A stretch of 64,000 nucleotides of DNA from Eudorina sp. 2006-703-Eu-15 (GCA_003117195.1 BDSI01000018.1:1-64000), one strand, 5' to 3'. Positions 30,418 through 42,768 are shown, numbered from the stretch's first letter. A program made the numbers and translations. Notes: generated by a model not told the origin, from the letters alone.

Positions 30418-32959
30418 GACAAGGTTCGTTCGGCCCGTTGCTATACCTTGGCAACGTATGTGCTGGTTTTCGGAATTCGCCATGCACAAAGAGTTTGCTG
30501 TCTGTACCGCACAATCGTACCTTCCATCGAAATGCGCTTTGATATACAAGTAATTCCTATACAAGCTGCAAAACTATTAAATGAGAAAGCGCGTCAGCTC
30601 GGAACACTGAGTGTGGTGGCCACTGCCCGTGCATTTGCTTGCTGTAAAGAAAGACAATACAATTTTTTGCACAGCCGCCTAGTTCCAGTTACATGTCCTC
30701 TGTGTAACAGGGGCGTGTGTCTGCCTGAATGCACGTACTCACGCTCGGTCTCCCTGAAGAACCGGAGTGTTGGACCGGGAAATCAAGTAACACGGGCTCG
30801 TGTCGTGCGTGCCTGAGTGCGGCAGCTGCAGCGGACACGGTGTGCCCTGACCACCATGGGCGGGCACAGCCGCCGGGAGTTGACCCATGATCTCTCCGTC
30901 TCCCCTGACCGCTCCCTGACATCCCCTAATTCAGCGCTTCAAACGTGGCCGTTCCTCACTGTTCCTCACGACACCGGGTACCTAGTCGTTTTACACTTTT
31001 TATTTTCCTATTGACCCGGTGTTTGGTGCAGTTGTGGACCCATACCGACCTACTGAAGCTGCTTATCCCGTGTTTCCAGATTTCGCTGATTCCCAGGTCC
31101 TCATTAGGTGGCAGGTGCCTCACTTTCTCGCGTGCCGACTGTTGATGTAGGACTACCATGACACACTGCGTAAGCGGTAGTACCTCCTGATCGACATCGG
31201 ATCTGCCGTACCGCGCTGCAAAGGCATGCTCCAGATGGGGATTTGGCTGTTTTGCCTGGTTTTGCCGCCTGTTCTCCTGTGGGCTGTTCTGCTCCTGCCG
31301 TAATGCTGACTTGTCGAGTCACTCGGGCCCCTGGCCTGTGCCGTACCATCCTATTGCATGTAGTGTTCTTGGTATCATCTTGGCTGATTGTCACTTGTCA
31401 GGGGGCAAGCTGGATCCTGCTGGATGGCGTGTGCCGTTAATTTGTTGCCTTTGCGGCCACGTGACGACCCTGCGCGACCACCCTGCGGCAAATAAGAAAT
31501 TTCGCCATCAATTGCACACCACAGCGATAGTATAACACAGCCCTGGGTTGTAACGGCTCTGGGCGGAGCCCAGAGTCGATGACTCTTACGAATGTGTACG
31601 ATCACTACCGGGAAATGAAGTGGATTAAGCTCACGTTCAAGGCCCAACCAGGCCCAACAAGTGCGAAAACGGCCAAGAGCAGGACATTCGCAAGTCCGTA
31701 CAGCGCTAGGAAGTGGGCGCACATCACAATAGCAGAACATGATCATGCTTTGAAATCAATGCATAGCACGTTCTATCTAGTTGATGCACCTCCCAGGCCA
31801 TTCGATAGCGTCATGCACTTTCTACCTCGATTTGCACAAAAGGGTGTGCCCTGCGGTGTTGCCCTCGTTCCGCCTCGCCTCACTGGGCCGGCTATCAGAA
31901 CCGTCCTCTGCTGACTGTTTCAATTGAATTATCATTGAAAATAAGTAAATGGGCATAATCTGGCAAAGAAATGGCTGGTCCACGAAGGAAATATCGCGGA
32001 GCTGCTCAAAACCATCATCAACGGTCGTCACGTAACTTCCTTTCCATCAACGTCGTCATACCAAGCCCAGAGCTCGGCTACCTTCTACACTCTGCTGTAC
32101 CGGTTAGGCGGGGCCGCCCGACCCGCCGTCAACTTCAGCCAACCGGTTCGGCAATCTCCCGTCTCATTCATCGTCTGCTAAGACCGCGGACGGGTCAGCT
32201 TATCAGGTGGGTTCGCAATGATGTTCCCAAGTTCCCAGTTGGCACGCTGTCAAACCCACACCGCGCGGAAAGCAACGCTCCCGTGTGTGGGAATCCGCGA
32301 AGTCACGTGCGACAGCGGCCCTGGGTGCGAACTGCCGTTCCGCACCTCAAAGCAGCCCCATCCAAATCCGCTGCCTCGTGGCATTCTCAAGCCCTGTCGT
32401 GCGTGTTGCCTGCAACCCCGTGCCCCACACAGAGGAGCAGGCCAGCCGTACGCTGCTGCCTAGTCTGGCGAGCTCGCTGGCGTACAGTAACCTGAGGCGA
32501 TGGAAGGAGGAGACGGGTGCGGAGGCGCCAGAGGTAGGGGCACAGCGCGGGCCTTTACTCGAGTGAATGCGGTAAAGCGGACAGCTCAGCCCGTGCAAGC
32601 CTGTTCATGGCGTGTCATCGATTGCTGCTCGGTCGGTCGTGAAACGTCGGCACCCGCTGTCCGTCAGCGAGTTCGTCCAGCAGTAGAAGACCCAAGTGGG
32701 TTCCGATTTCAGAACGTCAACCCCAAGGTGCAGCCCGAGGGCCGCACAGAACGTGAACCCTCCTGGGAAGGCGCTAAACCAATGCCTCGTCACCGGTGAA
32801 TGCCTGCAACCGTTCCCAAACGCACCCCGTTGCCGCTCTGCGCCTCTGCTGTCGGTTCCGTTTGCTCCGCACAAAGTTGCAGGAGTGGATATGAGCTGTC
32901 GTATCGGCTTGGCGAGCAGGTGCGGCCCCCTGGCACGTTGACTGCCGAGCCGCGGAACC
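27965..32959. repeat. Segmental duplication, unit 1
   Basis: Begins inside the last exon of the RRM gene (CAGAGTCGCGGCC at 27965) and ends in a broken copy of the exon at 38525-38618. It matches 32991-38618 in the same order and orientation. It is shorter than unit 2 mainly because it lacks about 480 bp that contain an exon of the second gene. Confidence 0.85.
30418..32000. other. Divergent intergenic region of duplication unit 1
   Basis: Lies between the start of the minus-strand RRM gene and the plus-strand gene fragment, so it would have been a bidirectional promoter region. It matches 35405-37000 in blocks (for example CTCGGGCCC, TTCTTGGTATCAT and GCCGTTCCTCACTGTTCCTCACGACACCGG) with many indels. 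No extra gene was seen. Confidence 0.5.
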
Positions 32960-32985
32960 GATTCAATTTCATGCTGTCTTACGAA
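32430..32985 (+). pseudogene. Broken copy of the 37445-39976 gene
   Basis: Retains the exon EEQASRTLLPSLASSLAYSN (about 32434-32533) with splice sites, and a decayed copy of the next exon (VAGVD, then a shifted frame where the intact gene reads EQLYRLGEQ). The preceding exon (SELVSLAPEQLREAAYRR in the intact copy) is deleted. All downstream exons are missing, because the duplication ends here and runs into the truncated RRM paralogue. Not expected to encode a working protein. Confidence 0.8.
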
Positions 32986-35404
32986 GGGGCCAGAGTCGCG
33001 GCCGCAGAGCCGGGTGCGACCGCCCCACCATTCGCCTGGGGCACTTGCTGCTGCGGCTGCGCCGGTTGCTGTCCCTGCTGCGCCATGGCACCGTAGTACT
33101 GATAGTAATACGCCTGATACGCCTGATACGGGTCGGCAGGTTGACTGGCGGAATGCCCCGCCGCCGGTGGGTGGCCGGGTGCGCCTCCCGGAGCAGGCGG
33201 CTGCCCATACGCCTGCTGTGGGTGGCCGTAGTAGGCCGCGTAATACGCGGCCGTTTGGGCGTCGTACGGTGCGGTGTGACCGGCCCCCGCCGCCTGCGCG
33301 TATGGGTCGTGTGAGTAGCCAGGATATGCATACGGCGCCCCGGGGTACGGCTGCTGACCGTAATGCTGAGCGGCCTGACTGTCGTACCCAGGATAGGGAC
33401 CAGGAGCCGCTGCGTTGCCAGTTGCAGCACCTGGCGGCGGTCCACCTGTGAGGGAAGGCAGCGGGCAGAAGATGGGTGTGTGAACATCTCAACTGCAAGC
33501 AATGCACGCGGGGAAGGTCGAACCTCCGGGTATCACTGACTGGCATCTGCCCGATTGTTGCCTGCTGACAACATCGGAGGCTGTTTAATATCTGTCCAAC
33601 ACGGTTCATATTGCCATCAGCCCTCGTACGACCATGGCATGTGCAGGGAGCCGTGCCACCCACCTATTTGTCCCTGCGATTGCGGCTGCTGCGCCCCAGG
33701 CTGTCCTGCGTATGGTTGCCCCTGCGACTGGGCGCCAGGCCCCGAGTACGGCGGCGCCGCCGCCAGGGGGTGCGGCATGCGCCCTGGTCCCGGCTGCGGC
33801 TGCGGTGCTGGTTTTGGCTGTGTCTGCTGCACAGGCTGCTGCACATGGGGTTGAGCAGGCTGTTGCAGCGCGGGACGCGGCTGCTGCGCCGTCGGCTGCA
33901 AGCCAGGCGGCATTGGTTGCGGTTGCAAACCTGGCGGCTGCGTCGGTGCCAACACAACAGCAGCCTGCTGGTGTGGCGGCGGGAACTGCTGCGGTTGTTG
34001 TGGTGGGGGTTGGGACCCCACCGGTGCCGGCTGCGGCTGCGGTGGTCGGACCAGCCCAGGGGCTCCCGGATGCGGCACCATGAACTGGCCCGTCCCCACG
34101 TCAACAGTGATGCCCACGACGGGCGGTGGCTGCTGTTGCTGAGGCAGGTGCTGCTGCGGCGGTAGCAGCTGTGCATGTTGGGACATGCCCTGCTGCGGTG
34201 GTTGATGCTGATGGCGTGGTGGCGGTGGCGGTGGCGGCGGCGGCACACCCAACATGACGGCGGGGTCCGCGGCCCAAGGGGGCGGCGGCGGCATGCCTGG
34301 AATGCCGGGGGGCCCGAACGGCAACAGCTCCCCCGAATCCATTGGCATGCCCAGGGGAGGCATGCCAAAACTGGGCGGGGCACTAGCGCCTGGATACGGA
34401 GCGTAGCGGTGCATGCCAGGACCGCCCGGGGACGCGGCACCGCCGATGCTTCCCGCCTTCACCATACGGCTCTGGAGCTTCCGCGCTTTTTCATCTTGGT
34501 TGTCGGCGAACTTGACGTTGAGCGGCAGGCTCTCCCCCGGCGGAATGATGGCATTGGCGCCCTCGCGCGCTGCCTGTGCGTGGTCCAAGTTATGAAAGCG
34601 CACCATAGCCACCTGCCCCACGCTGGTGGACAGGGGCGGCAGGACACGCACGCTGACCGTGGGGCCGAACTTCTCGAAAAATTCCCGGATGCCTTTCTCG
34701 TCCCAGGATACGGGAATGTTACGGACGTACAAGTTCTCTGTTTGGAAGTGGGTGTGGACAGAGGGAAGCCGCATAGGAGGATCGCGGCAGGTCATTCAGA
34801 CAAGGGCTTGTGTCCGAACTAGTTGAGTACTCGAACCAGCGTCGAGGTAGGACTCGCTCAGTTTCGGTTTCGGTTCGCCTTCGCACAAGAGGCAGACTCT
34901 GGGCCAGGAAATGCTTTCGCAACATCTGACAGGCTAACGATGCCTCTTATCGAGCGATTCAGACGGCAGATCACAGTGCTGTGTTGACAAGAAACTCGAT
35001 GCCTCACCAGGCAGAGACCGCCGGCAGCGGCATGAACTGTGAAACAATCGCATCACAACGCAAACGCATGCATGGTGCTAACCCGACAAACACGTCACAG
35101 CAATCTCACCATTTGGAGTGTCGTAAGTTGCGTCCGAATCAGCCGGCTTAACGAGGATCAGCTTGCCCGAAAGCGTTATACCATTCAAGGCTTTTATTGC
35201 AGCCAGGGCTTCCGCGGGTGTGCTTAGCCTAAGGAACGCGTATGGGACGGCTGCATTCTTAAAAAACTTGCAACCGGTACATGTACCATATCGCCGAAAT
35301 AGAACCTCGACAGCAGTTTGATCCATATTCGGTGGAAGGTTACGAACATAAAGATTGGGATGGGTGACGATGTCCCCATTAAAGCTGAGCGGGCCTGCGG
35401 CCAT
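32979..35404 (-). CDS. Truncated RRM paralogue lacking RRM3
   Basis: Exons 35404-35110, 34737-33664 and 33445-32979 join in frame to 611 residues. RRM1, RRM2 and the Q/P-rich linker are kept, but RRM3 is gone. At 32990/32991 the sequence leaves the RRM gene, and the frame ends after four new codons (LAPS, TAA at 32981-32979). Splice sites match the full copy. Exons 2 and 3 are about 99% identical to the full copy by eye, whereas exon 1 has many substitutions. It may make a two-RRM protein that competes with the full one for RNA (inference), or it may be an unexpressed duplicate; the intact frame favours the former. Confidence 0.8.
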
Positions 35405-38400
35405 CTGGCTAGCTGCACCAGTCAGGCTCGTTACGCCCGATTACTGTATTTTGGTGAACATATTTGGTGGGCTGCCATGCATTATTCATAAGCAGTTCGT
35501 TGTCTGTACCGCAAAGGTCGTACTTTCCATCGCAAAGCGCAATCATTCACAGGCAACACCTTTTACTACCAAAACGTCCCTGGGCACAGACCCCTCCTGG
35601 TTCCGGACAATGTCGGTCCAGAAACGACCCCTGTTGAAGAACAAATGCTCTGATGAATGTTGGACAGGGTATTTAAGAAAACAGGGCTGCTGTCGCGGGT
35701 CGGCAGCCGCATAGGAAACGGCTTGCCCCGACCACCTTACCTTGTCAGACCGACAGATATTTGAGGGTACGCCAGGGGTCAGGGAGATCACCCTTGGTGT
35801 GCCCAGGCGGGCACACGCTTCAGGAACTGACCCATGTTCCCCTTGTACCCCTGTACCGCTGGAGACCGATCCCTGTCCTCCCCTGATTCAGAGCTTCACA
35901 CGTGGCCGTTCCTCACTGTTCCTCACGACACCGGAGTACCTAGCCGTTGTAGGTCGTTAGAAGCCTTCTATTTTCGTAATATCCCGGAATTCGGTGTGGA
36001 AGGGTGTGGAGCAATCCACTTGTGGACCCATGTCATGCCTCCGATAAGCGAGGCATGGTGCCGACCGGTGTTGGCGTCCTACTGAAGCTTGATGTCCCAG
36101 GTGGTCCCGTGCCTTCCCTGGTTGCGAGATTTTACTTTGAGGACCTGCATGGGTGTATAGAACATTCAGCCAGCGAACAGGTGCCTCACTTTCTCGCATG
36201 CCGACTGTTGATATAGGGCCCTTCAGTCCGGGCATCTATCTTTGAAGGCTACGCCACCGCACGGAAATATCGGCGACATAATAGGATATAGCCCGGGATA
36301 GCCGACTTGTCGAGTCCCTCGGGCCCGTGGTCTGTGCATCCAGCATTCTTGGTATCATGTTGTGGCATTCAGCATTCAGCATTGATGGTATCATCTTGTG
36401 GACACGGCTGACTCGAATACGTCAGGAACGTCGCGCCTGGCCAGCTAGGGCAAGCTGGATCCTCCCTGAATTACGTGCGCTGTACATTTCTTACCCTTGA
36501 CGACCCAGCGAGACTACCCTGCGTCGAATTAAAAACTTCGTCGCCGCATGCATACCACCCGCATAGCAAAACACGACCCTGCTCAGCCCTGGGTTGTAAC
36601 GGATGTTGGACAGAGCCCACAGTCGATGACATGTAGTACGAAAGCGTACGAATGTGTACAATTATGACTGTTTGAGAAAGCAACGCGTTGATGAGTGTCA
36701 ATATAGAATACATAAAACGACTATTTGGCGGGCAGCGAAATGGATTTGAGCTCACATAAATTTGCTCCAAAGCCCACCCAGCGCGCAATTGGCAGTACGG
36801 TGCAGTAAAGTGGACGTTTAGCAAGTCGTCAGCATTACTTGAAACCGAAAGTTGGAAAGTTTCATCCTGTGGATGTCCATGTGATCGCGTTACGTGCTTC
36901 TCATTCTTGATATGAATTGGCACCAAACAGTGCGGTTCTGTGGTGTTACTCTCGTCTCACTGGGCCGGCGATCGGCACTGTACTCTGCTGACTGATTAAC
37001 TGAATTATTATTAGTAAATGGGCAGAACTTGGCAAACCAGGGGCTGGTCCACGGAGGACATATGCCGGGGCTGCTCAAGTCCATCGACATCAGGGCCTAT
37101 CTTCCGCAGTCGTCGAGTGTCTTTGCCTCCAACGGTGCCTCATCTACAACGTCATGCTAAACCCAGAGCCCGGCTACCTTCTACCCCCTGCTGTATTAGT
37201 CAGGCGGGGCCGCCCGACCCGCCGTCAACTTCAGCCAACCCGTTCGGCAATTTCTCGTCTCATTCATCGTCTGTTGAGACCACGGACGAGTTGACTTATC
37301 AGGTGGGTTTGCAATGATGTTTCCAAGTTCCCAACTGGCACGCTGTCAAAACCCCCCACCGCGCGAGATGCCGCCGCGATCCCTGCATACCTGCGTTCCC
37401 GCGCTCTCGTGCCTGTTGCCCACGCCACCAGGCATTGACTTCAGAATTGGTGTCTCTCGCTCCGGAGCAGCTGCGTGAAGCCGCGTATCGACGGTCTTCT
37501 GAGCTCCTGGACTCGCGTTTCCTGTTCTGGCTGCGGGACCGGGAGCGGCGGCCGGGGCTGGGTGCTGCGGAGCGGGAGGCGATGTCCCGCCTGGGGCAGG
37601 AGCTGACGGTCATGCGGGAATGGACGGGTGGGTCCTCCTCAGCTCCTCTTTTGCCCTGGCGGCTGACGCGATGGAGGCTGGAGGGTTGGGTCGACTGCGT
37701 GGGCGGATGGCTGGGTATGTTTTCGCCAGCAGGCAAGGCAGCGTGCGTGACATGCGACGAGGCACGGCAGCGCCCAACAGATACGAAGCGCGGTTCTGCA
37801 TTGCGAGCTTGGGATCGGGGTGGATGCATTCGCTCCGCGCTGGACTGCAACGCCCCCGTGTGTGGGAATCCGCGAAGTCACGTGCGATATCGGCCCTGGG
37901 TGCGAAGTGCCGTTCCGCACCTCAAATGCAGCCCCATCCGAATCCGCTGCCTCGTGGCATTATCAATCCCTGCCGTGCGTGTTGCCTGCAACCCCGTGCC
38001 CCACGCAGAGGAGCAGGCCAGCCGAACGCTGCTGCCTAGTCTGGCGAGCTCGCTGGCGTACAGTAACCTGAGGCGATGGAAGGAGGAGACGGGTGCGGAG
38101 GCGCCAGAGGTAGGGGCGCAGCGCGGGAATTTCATCACGTGGATGTGCAGCAAGTTGGACCGCGGCCCCGTCCGCCTCCCCGACCGAGAAATCCGGCGCC
38201 GCCGCCGCCGCCGTCACAGCCACCACCGTTACCCTGCGCAGCCCGTGCATGGCGTGCCATCAATTGCGTTTGGGCTGTCCCGAACGCCGGCACCCGTTTC
38301 CGTCAGCTGCTTCGTTCAGCATTATAAGAGACGAGTGGGCCCCCGATCCCGGACCGCTGACCCAAGATGCAGCCAGGGGGCCAGCGGGCCGCACAGGCCA

Positions 38401-38618
38401 CACACAAACACTATTTGGAAGGCGCAAACCCGAACCCTCGTCACCGGTGACCGCCTGCACCTGCGTCAAGACGCACCTCGCTGCCGCTCTTGCTTCCGTG
38501 CTGTCGGTTCCGCATGCTTCGCAGGTTGTTGCGGGAGTGGATGTGGAGCAGTTGTACCGTCTCGGCGAGCAGGTGTGGCGCCACGGCACGTTGACTGTGG
38601 AGCCACCGCACGGAACCG
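32991..38618. repeat. Segmental duplication, unit 2
   Basis: Same-order copy of 27965-32959. Between the two units lies about 31 bases of filler (32960-32990) that matches neither side. The right limit falls at the donor side of the exon 38525-38618. Confidence 0.85.
35405..37444. other. Intergenic / 5' region of duplication unit 2
   Basis: Matches 30418-32250 in blocks. An open frame 37018-37302 ends at a good donor (CAG/GTGGGT) and is duplicated at about 32000-32210, so it may be a 5' exon or leader of the plus-strand gene. Its frame does not join the next exon cleanly, so I do not call it coding. Confidence 0.4.
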
Positions 38619-39976
38619 GTATACCTTGTGATACAGTTATACAAACATGCAGTCTCATGACGGGCACCTTAGGGCTGACGGGCACCTTAGGGCGGTAGCT
38701 GGGCGCACATGGCCTCTCTCTACTGACTCGTCCATATGACGTCGTGGGTTGCTTGCATACTAATGGCGGTGTGGCGGCTCCTGACAGACTCCCTCTTCAA
38801 GTACACTCGCTTACTGCCGCAACGACCTGGTGTCGCATGGAGCCGGCAGGAGGAGGTCAAGCTGCGGGCGTCGCTGGAGGCCGGCGGCGGGGGACTTGGT
38901 CCGCGGCGGAGGCCGAACCGCAGCAGCATCGAGGAGTTCACCAAGGTGGGGACGAGCTTGCTCGGAGGGGGCCTGCCTGCACCTGTCTCGGGCTCGCAGA
39001 GCGGAACGGCGGAGGCGCAGAGGGATCACAGTGAGAACAGCCCCGACACACCCAGCCCGCGACAAATACGATACCAATGGGAATCACCGCGGAGAGGTAG
39101 GGGTGATCTATCAATCCAGACAGCTTCGGCGTTGGACGCCCGGTGCCCCGTCGCCGCGCGCTCGTGTTTGTGTGTGGTAAGGTAGCGTCGGCGTCGCGGC
39201 TCCTGCAACTAGTCGCACAACATCGACATAGCTCGTGCCAGAGGGTTCCTCGCACCGAGTTTTGTATTGGGCCTGGGCGCTTCCTTTTGTGGTCCACTGC
39301 AGTACAACAAGGCGTACGCGGACCTGGCGGCGGGCGCGATCGAGCGTGTACAACAACGCTTGATGGGCTTCGATGACAGCGGCCCCTCCGCTGCCGCTGC
39401 GGTGCTGCGGGCGCTGCTATGGCAGATGGCCAGCGCGGAGGAGAGGGCCAACTACCTGCCCGAAGCGTTCACGCCACCTGGAATGCAGGTGGGGACGCGA
39501 GATGGGGTCGGGCGGGTGATGTGGACTGCTGGCTATCACGCGATTGTTTCCTTCGGTTCATGGCCCCCTCCGTAATGTTGCAGATCTGGCCGGACGCAGC
39601 GATTGGGGAAAGGGGAGGTGGAGGCAGCGCCAAGCCCTCGTTCGTGGTCACCACGCCCGCTGAGTTGATGGCGGCCGCTCGGGAGAGGCTCGCAGCGCTA
39701 TCATCCGATGGCCCCGTTGGTGGCAACACCGTTACCGAGGACAGTAGCCTCCGGCGGGGTAGCCGCGCCGTCGACGCCGCGACGGCGGCAGGTGCGGGAC
39801 CCAGGGCGACCACTGGTTTCGGAGCAACCAACCCCAGCAGTGGGCTGCTCCCCAGTGGGGAGGACGAGACTGCCGCCCTGGCGGAGCTTTTGGAGCTGAT
39901 CGAAGAGTACGACCAGCAGGTGTATTCTCGGAAGACTCCCCTGGAGCGGATGGGGCACAATCCAGGTCCCTGGTAG
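37445..39976 (+). CDS. Unrecognised algal protein, intact copy of the duplicated gene
   Basis: Six exons join with matching phases: 37445-37627, 38009-38109, 38525-38618, 38788-38945, 39303-39488 and 39584-39976. The start is not resolved; the first exon listed opens in phase 2 and needs an upstream exon. The protein is mostly helical, with no signal or membrane segment in what is seen. Blocks that look conserved in style are LREAAYRRSSELLDSRFLFWL, EQASRTLLPSLASSLAYSN, YNKAYADLAAGAIERVQQ and ERANYLPEAFTPP. The last exon has an Ala/Gly-rich low-complexity stretch, then an acidic helix (AALAELLELIEEYDQQ), ending ERMGHNPGPW. I recognise no family and give no function. A TGTAA at 40128-40132, 152 bases after the stop, is a good polyadenylation candidate. 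A partial broken copy lies at 32430-32985. Confidence 0.7.
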
Positions 39977-41042
39977 CCGCTGAGAATGGAAAGAGAAATA
40001 GCAGGCGGAGTTGAGACTCTGGTCTGGCATGGCGACACAAAGACAGGAGGGCTGGGGCCTTTCAGAGTAGCTAAGGATGGGGTCGTGTGGTGACAAGCTG
40101 ATATGAAAGGCAAATCGGTCTGAAGGTTGTAAGTATCTGAGGCTATGGTGACAAGCCAACGACATCGAAACCGCAACGGCAAACCGATCTGCAGGTTGTC
40201 ACTTTTAGAAATTGTTCGGCGCGATTTCCCGGTCGTGATAGGGCCATCCCCGCGCATGATCTTTCCCGCAAGCTGCGAATCAGATGTGTATCTTTCAAGT
40301 CGCTGTGACGAGCATTCCAGTCTTGATTTCAGCGCTTAGCTCTGTGCTTGGGATGTTGCTTCTTGACGCTAGGAAGACATACACATCTCTTCGTCGCTGA
40401 AAGTATCGGGCTTCGGTTCACGGCGGGCCAAATGCCCCGATAATCCAGGAAAACAATTCGGAGTGAGGCTAGCAGGCCACGACGGGCTATGGGTCATGGC
40501 GGGCCATGATGCTTCTTGCCTTCTCCTGTTCATACCCAGTCGCAGTGGACACGTCACATAGCATTATCTTCCAGCGAACGGCGCCGCACGGCAGCGCACA
40601 CAGTCACGTGGGGTCCGATCAGACGCCGCCGGTCAGGTCAGGGGCCCAGAGCGCGACTCTGCCCGCCAGTCCATCCGGACTGTGTCCAGGCGCACTGCGG
40701 GATCACAGATGCTTCCTGACTCGGTGCTTCCCTCACTTCTGTGCTCTGACCTCGTCCAAGCGACGAGTCCGTCCCTCTGCCCGCCCCCTTGATTCCAGCC
40801 TGTCAGGGGTAAGTGCGCCAGAGGGTGGCCATGCGCACTTCACCACGTCCCTTGTACATCAAATCAGTGCACAAGTGGTCAGCACCTGTGGCAACACCAG
40901 TGCACCTGTGGCGTTAGCAGAACACCAGGCCAATTCCCCACTACCGTATCGGGTGCCCGGGTGTCCGCTACGCCTCCTGCCCAGGCGTGACAGCTTTCCC
41001 ACCCCCTGCACAACATCTAGGGCCAGTGCCCATGGATAGCGG
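39977..41042. other. Convergent 3' UTR region
   Basis: Lies between a plus-strand stop (39976) and a minus-strand stop (41043), so both 3' UTRs are here. TGTAA at 40128-40132 fits the plus-strand gene. A degenerate direct repeat (GTGACAAGC ... GGTTGT) occurs at about 40090-40200. No gene seen. Confidence 0.45.
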
Positions 41043-42030
41043 TCAATGTGCCGCCGCCGTCGGGATGGCTGTCACTGCCGCTGCACCCTTCTCCCTCCCT
41101 GGCGCCAGGCTGCCGGTGCCCTGGGGCCCAGAGTTGGACACTGCCAGCACCCCGCCGCTCAGCGACACGCCCCCGCCCAGCTCCTTCTCGTACATCTCCC
41201 GCAGCTTAGCAAGCCGGGCTCCCGCCTCCGCAAGCCGCTGCTCCGCCACCCTGACAAAATCCGTCGCCCGAGATGCGTCACGCGCAGAGACAAGCGCTGC
41301 CGCCGCTTCAGCGTCGTACACATGGGCGCGCCGGAGCGTCTCCACCACAGCGTACGACACCTCCTTAGAGAATTTCCTGTGGTAACACCGAAGGGTCAGG
41401 AGACGGGCGCTGTACGGCATGTGGGGGCGAAATGCGGTGAACAGTTGGTATCGCACACGCCTCACCTTGATTTTCGGATGCGGACGATGTCACCGATGAC
41501 CAATGACTGGCTATCGTCCCGTGCCTAAAGGGGGGGAGGTGCCGCGCGTTCGTTGTTGGTGTGGGCAGGGAAGCCAGACAACGACGCACAGCACCGACGA
41601 TTAGCATGGGAATGCAGGGCCGCCGTATCGTCGTGACATGTGTGGGATTCCCTTCTGCTGAGCGACAGGCAACCGGCCACCATGCAGAGATGCGCGCACG
41701 TCCCTTTGTTAACACGGGCGACTAAGTAATCGTCCAAGTAAACAGAAGGCAGGAAGGTGTTGGGTTCCGCTCCGCACGCCAAATGCACTGATGCGTTGTC
41801 ACCAACCGTGTCTAGGTAATGAAATGCATTGCCGTGCCTGTGGCATGCTTTATTCCGCCACCCAAGTGCAGCCTAGACCTTCTACCATGACCGGCGTGGC
41901 CGGCGCACAGGGCCCGGCAGCACCTCACCTTGTGGCGCGAGACCCGCTTCTGATACACCTTGTACTTTGGGATCCATACAACGTAGCTGACCGCGACCAC
42001 CACCGTCTTTTGCATACGATTTGAGACCAC
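41043..42030 (-). CDS. MRPS17: Mitochondrial ribosomal protein uS17m
   Basis: Exons 42030-41929, 41524-41466 and 41376-41043 join in frame to 164 residues plus an unresolved N-terminus. The order VVSNRMQKTVVVAV, PKYKVYQKRVSRHK, then VIGDIVRIRKSRKFSKEVSYAVVE is the uS17 OB-fold with its GD.VRI..SR core. The continuation to TLRRAHVYDAEAAAA matches plant mitochondrial S17, where the chloroplast form ends differently. uS17 is a primary 16S/SSU rRNA binder in the small subunit. The C-terminus is extended by about 75 residues: an Arg/Glu helix (VAEQRLAEAGARLAKLREMYEKEL) and a Gly/Ser/Ala tail. A possible first exon with ATG at 42125 would need a weak donor, so the start is left open. Confidence 0.82.
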
Positions 42031-42768
42031 CTGCACCGGCGAACGCGCGGTAGCTTGACGTGTGCACGGCCTTCAGAGCGCCGGGATGCGTCTCGTACCC
42101 GACCGACGAACTCTAATCCTCCCATTCGTAAAGTGATGACTTCAAGGATCCCGTGACGGGAGACTCTAGCACACCAGTCGTAGTGCGGCGAAACACAACC
42201 TAGACACACTAGACGCGCGTGTGCGCGAAGACATGCTCTGGCAAGAAGTCGTTTCAATAATAGCTCTTCAGATTTAAGTGTGGACTGCAAGATTAACTGA
42301 TTTAAGCTGTGTTCTCGAATCGCATCATCACCGGGTATGGCAGAAAGATATGTGAATGGCAGCACATTATCATCAAGAATGTAATGAAGGCATACTGTGG
42401 GCCAGAGCATCTATGCAGCTTGTTGCTCAAGGTGGTTGGTGGTTGGACGTGAAGTTTCGCCTCACGTAGTAGTATGTCGCCCAGGGACTGATGCCTTGCA
42501 TTTGACGGAACTATTAGGATCTTAGCATAGTTGACGCACTAACTAAACGTACATACTTCGGGTATACAGACGTCTCGGACGGACTCTCGGCCGACCATTC
42601 AAGCCTGCGCAGCAAGCTGAGCTAATAGAGTCTACAAACTAAAACCAAATTCTGTGAATTGGTTTACCAGCTGCCTAGTAACCTTTATGCTTGTATGTCT
42701 CGGCCTCCGTGAGGACCAACGACTGCATGCTTGTCTCCTTGCCGTTACCGCGTTTCAGCCCCGTCACC
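42031..42768. other. Divergent promoter region between uS17m and the MFS gene
   Basis: About 740 bases, AT-richer than its surroundings, upstream of both genes. It should contain both promoters and the unresolved first exon of uS17m. No motif I can name with confidence. Confidence 0.4.

Noticed and set aside
40506..41039. 177-codon plus frame
   Set aside because: No conserved motif, lies in the convergent 3' UTR region, composition like random GC-rich sequence.
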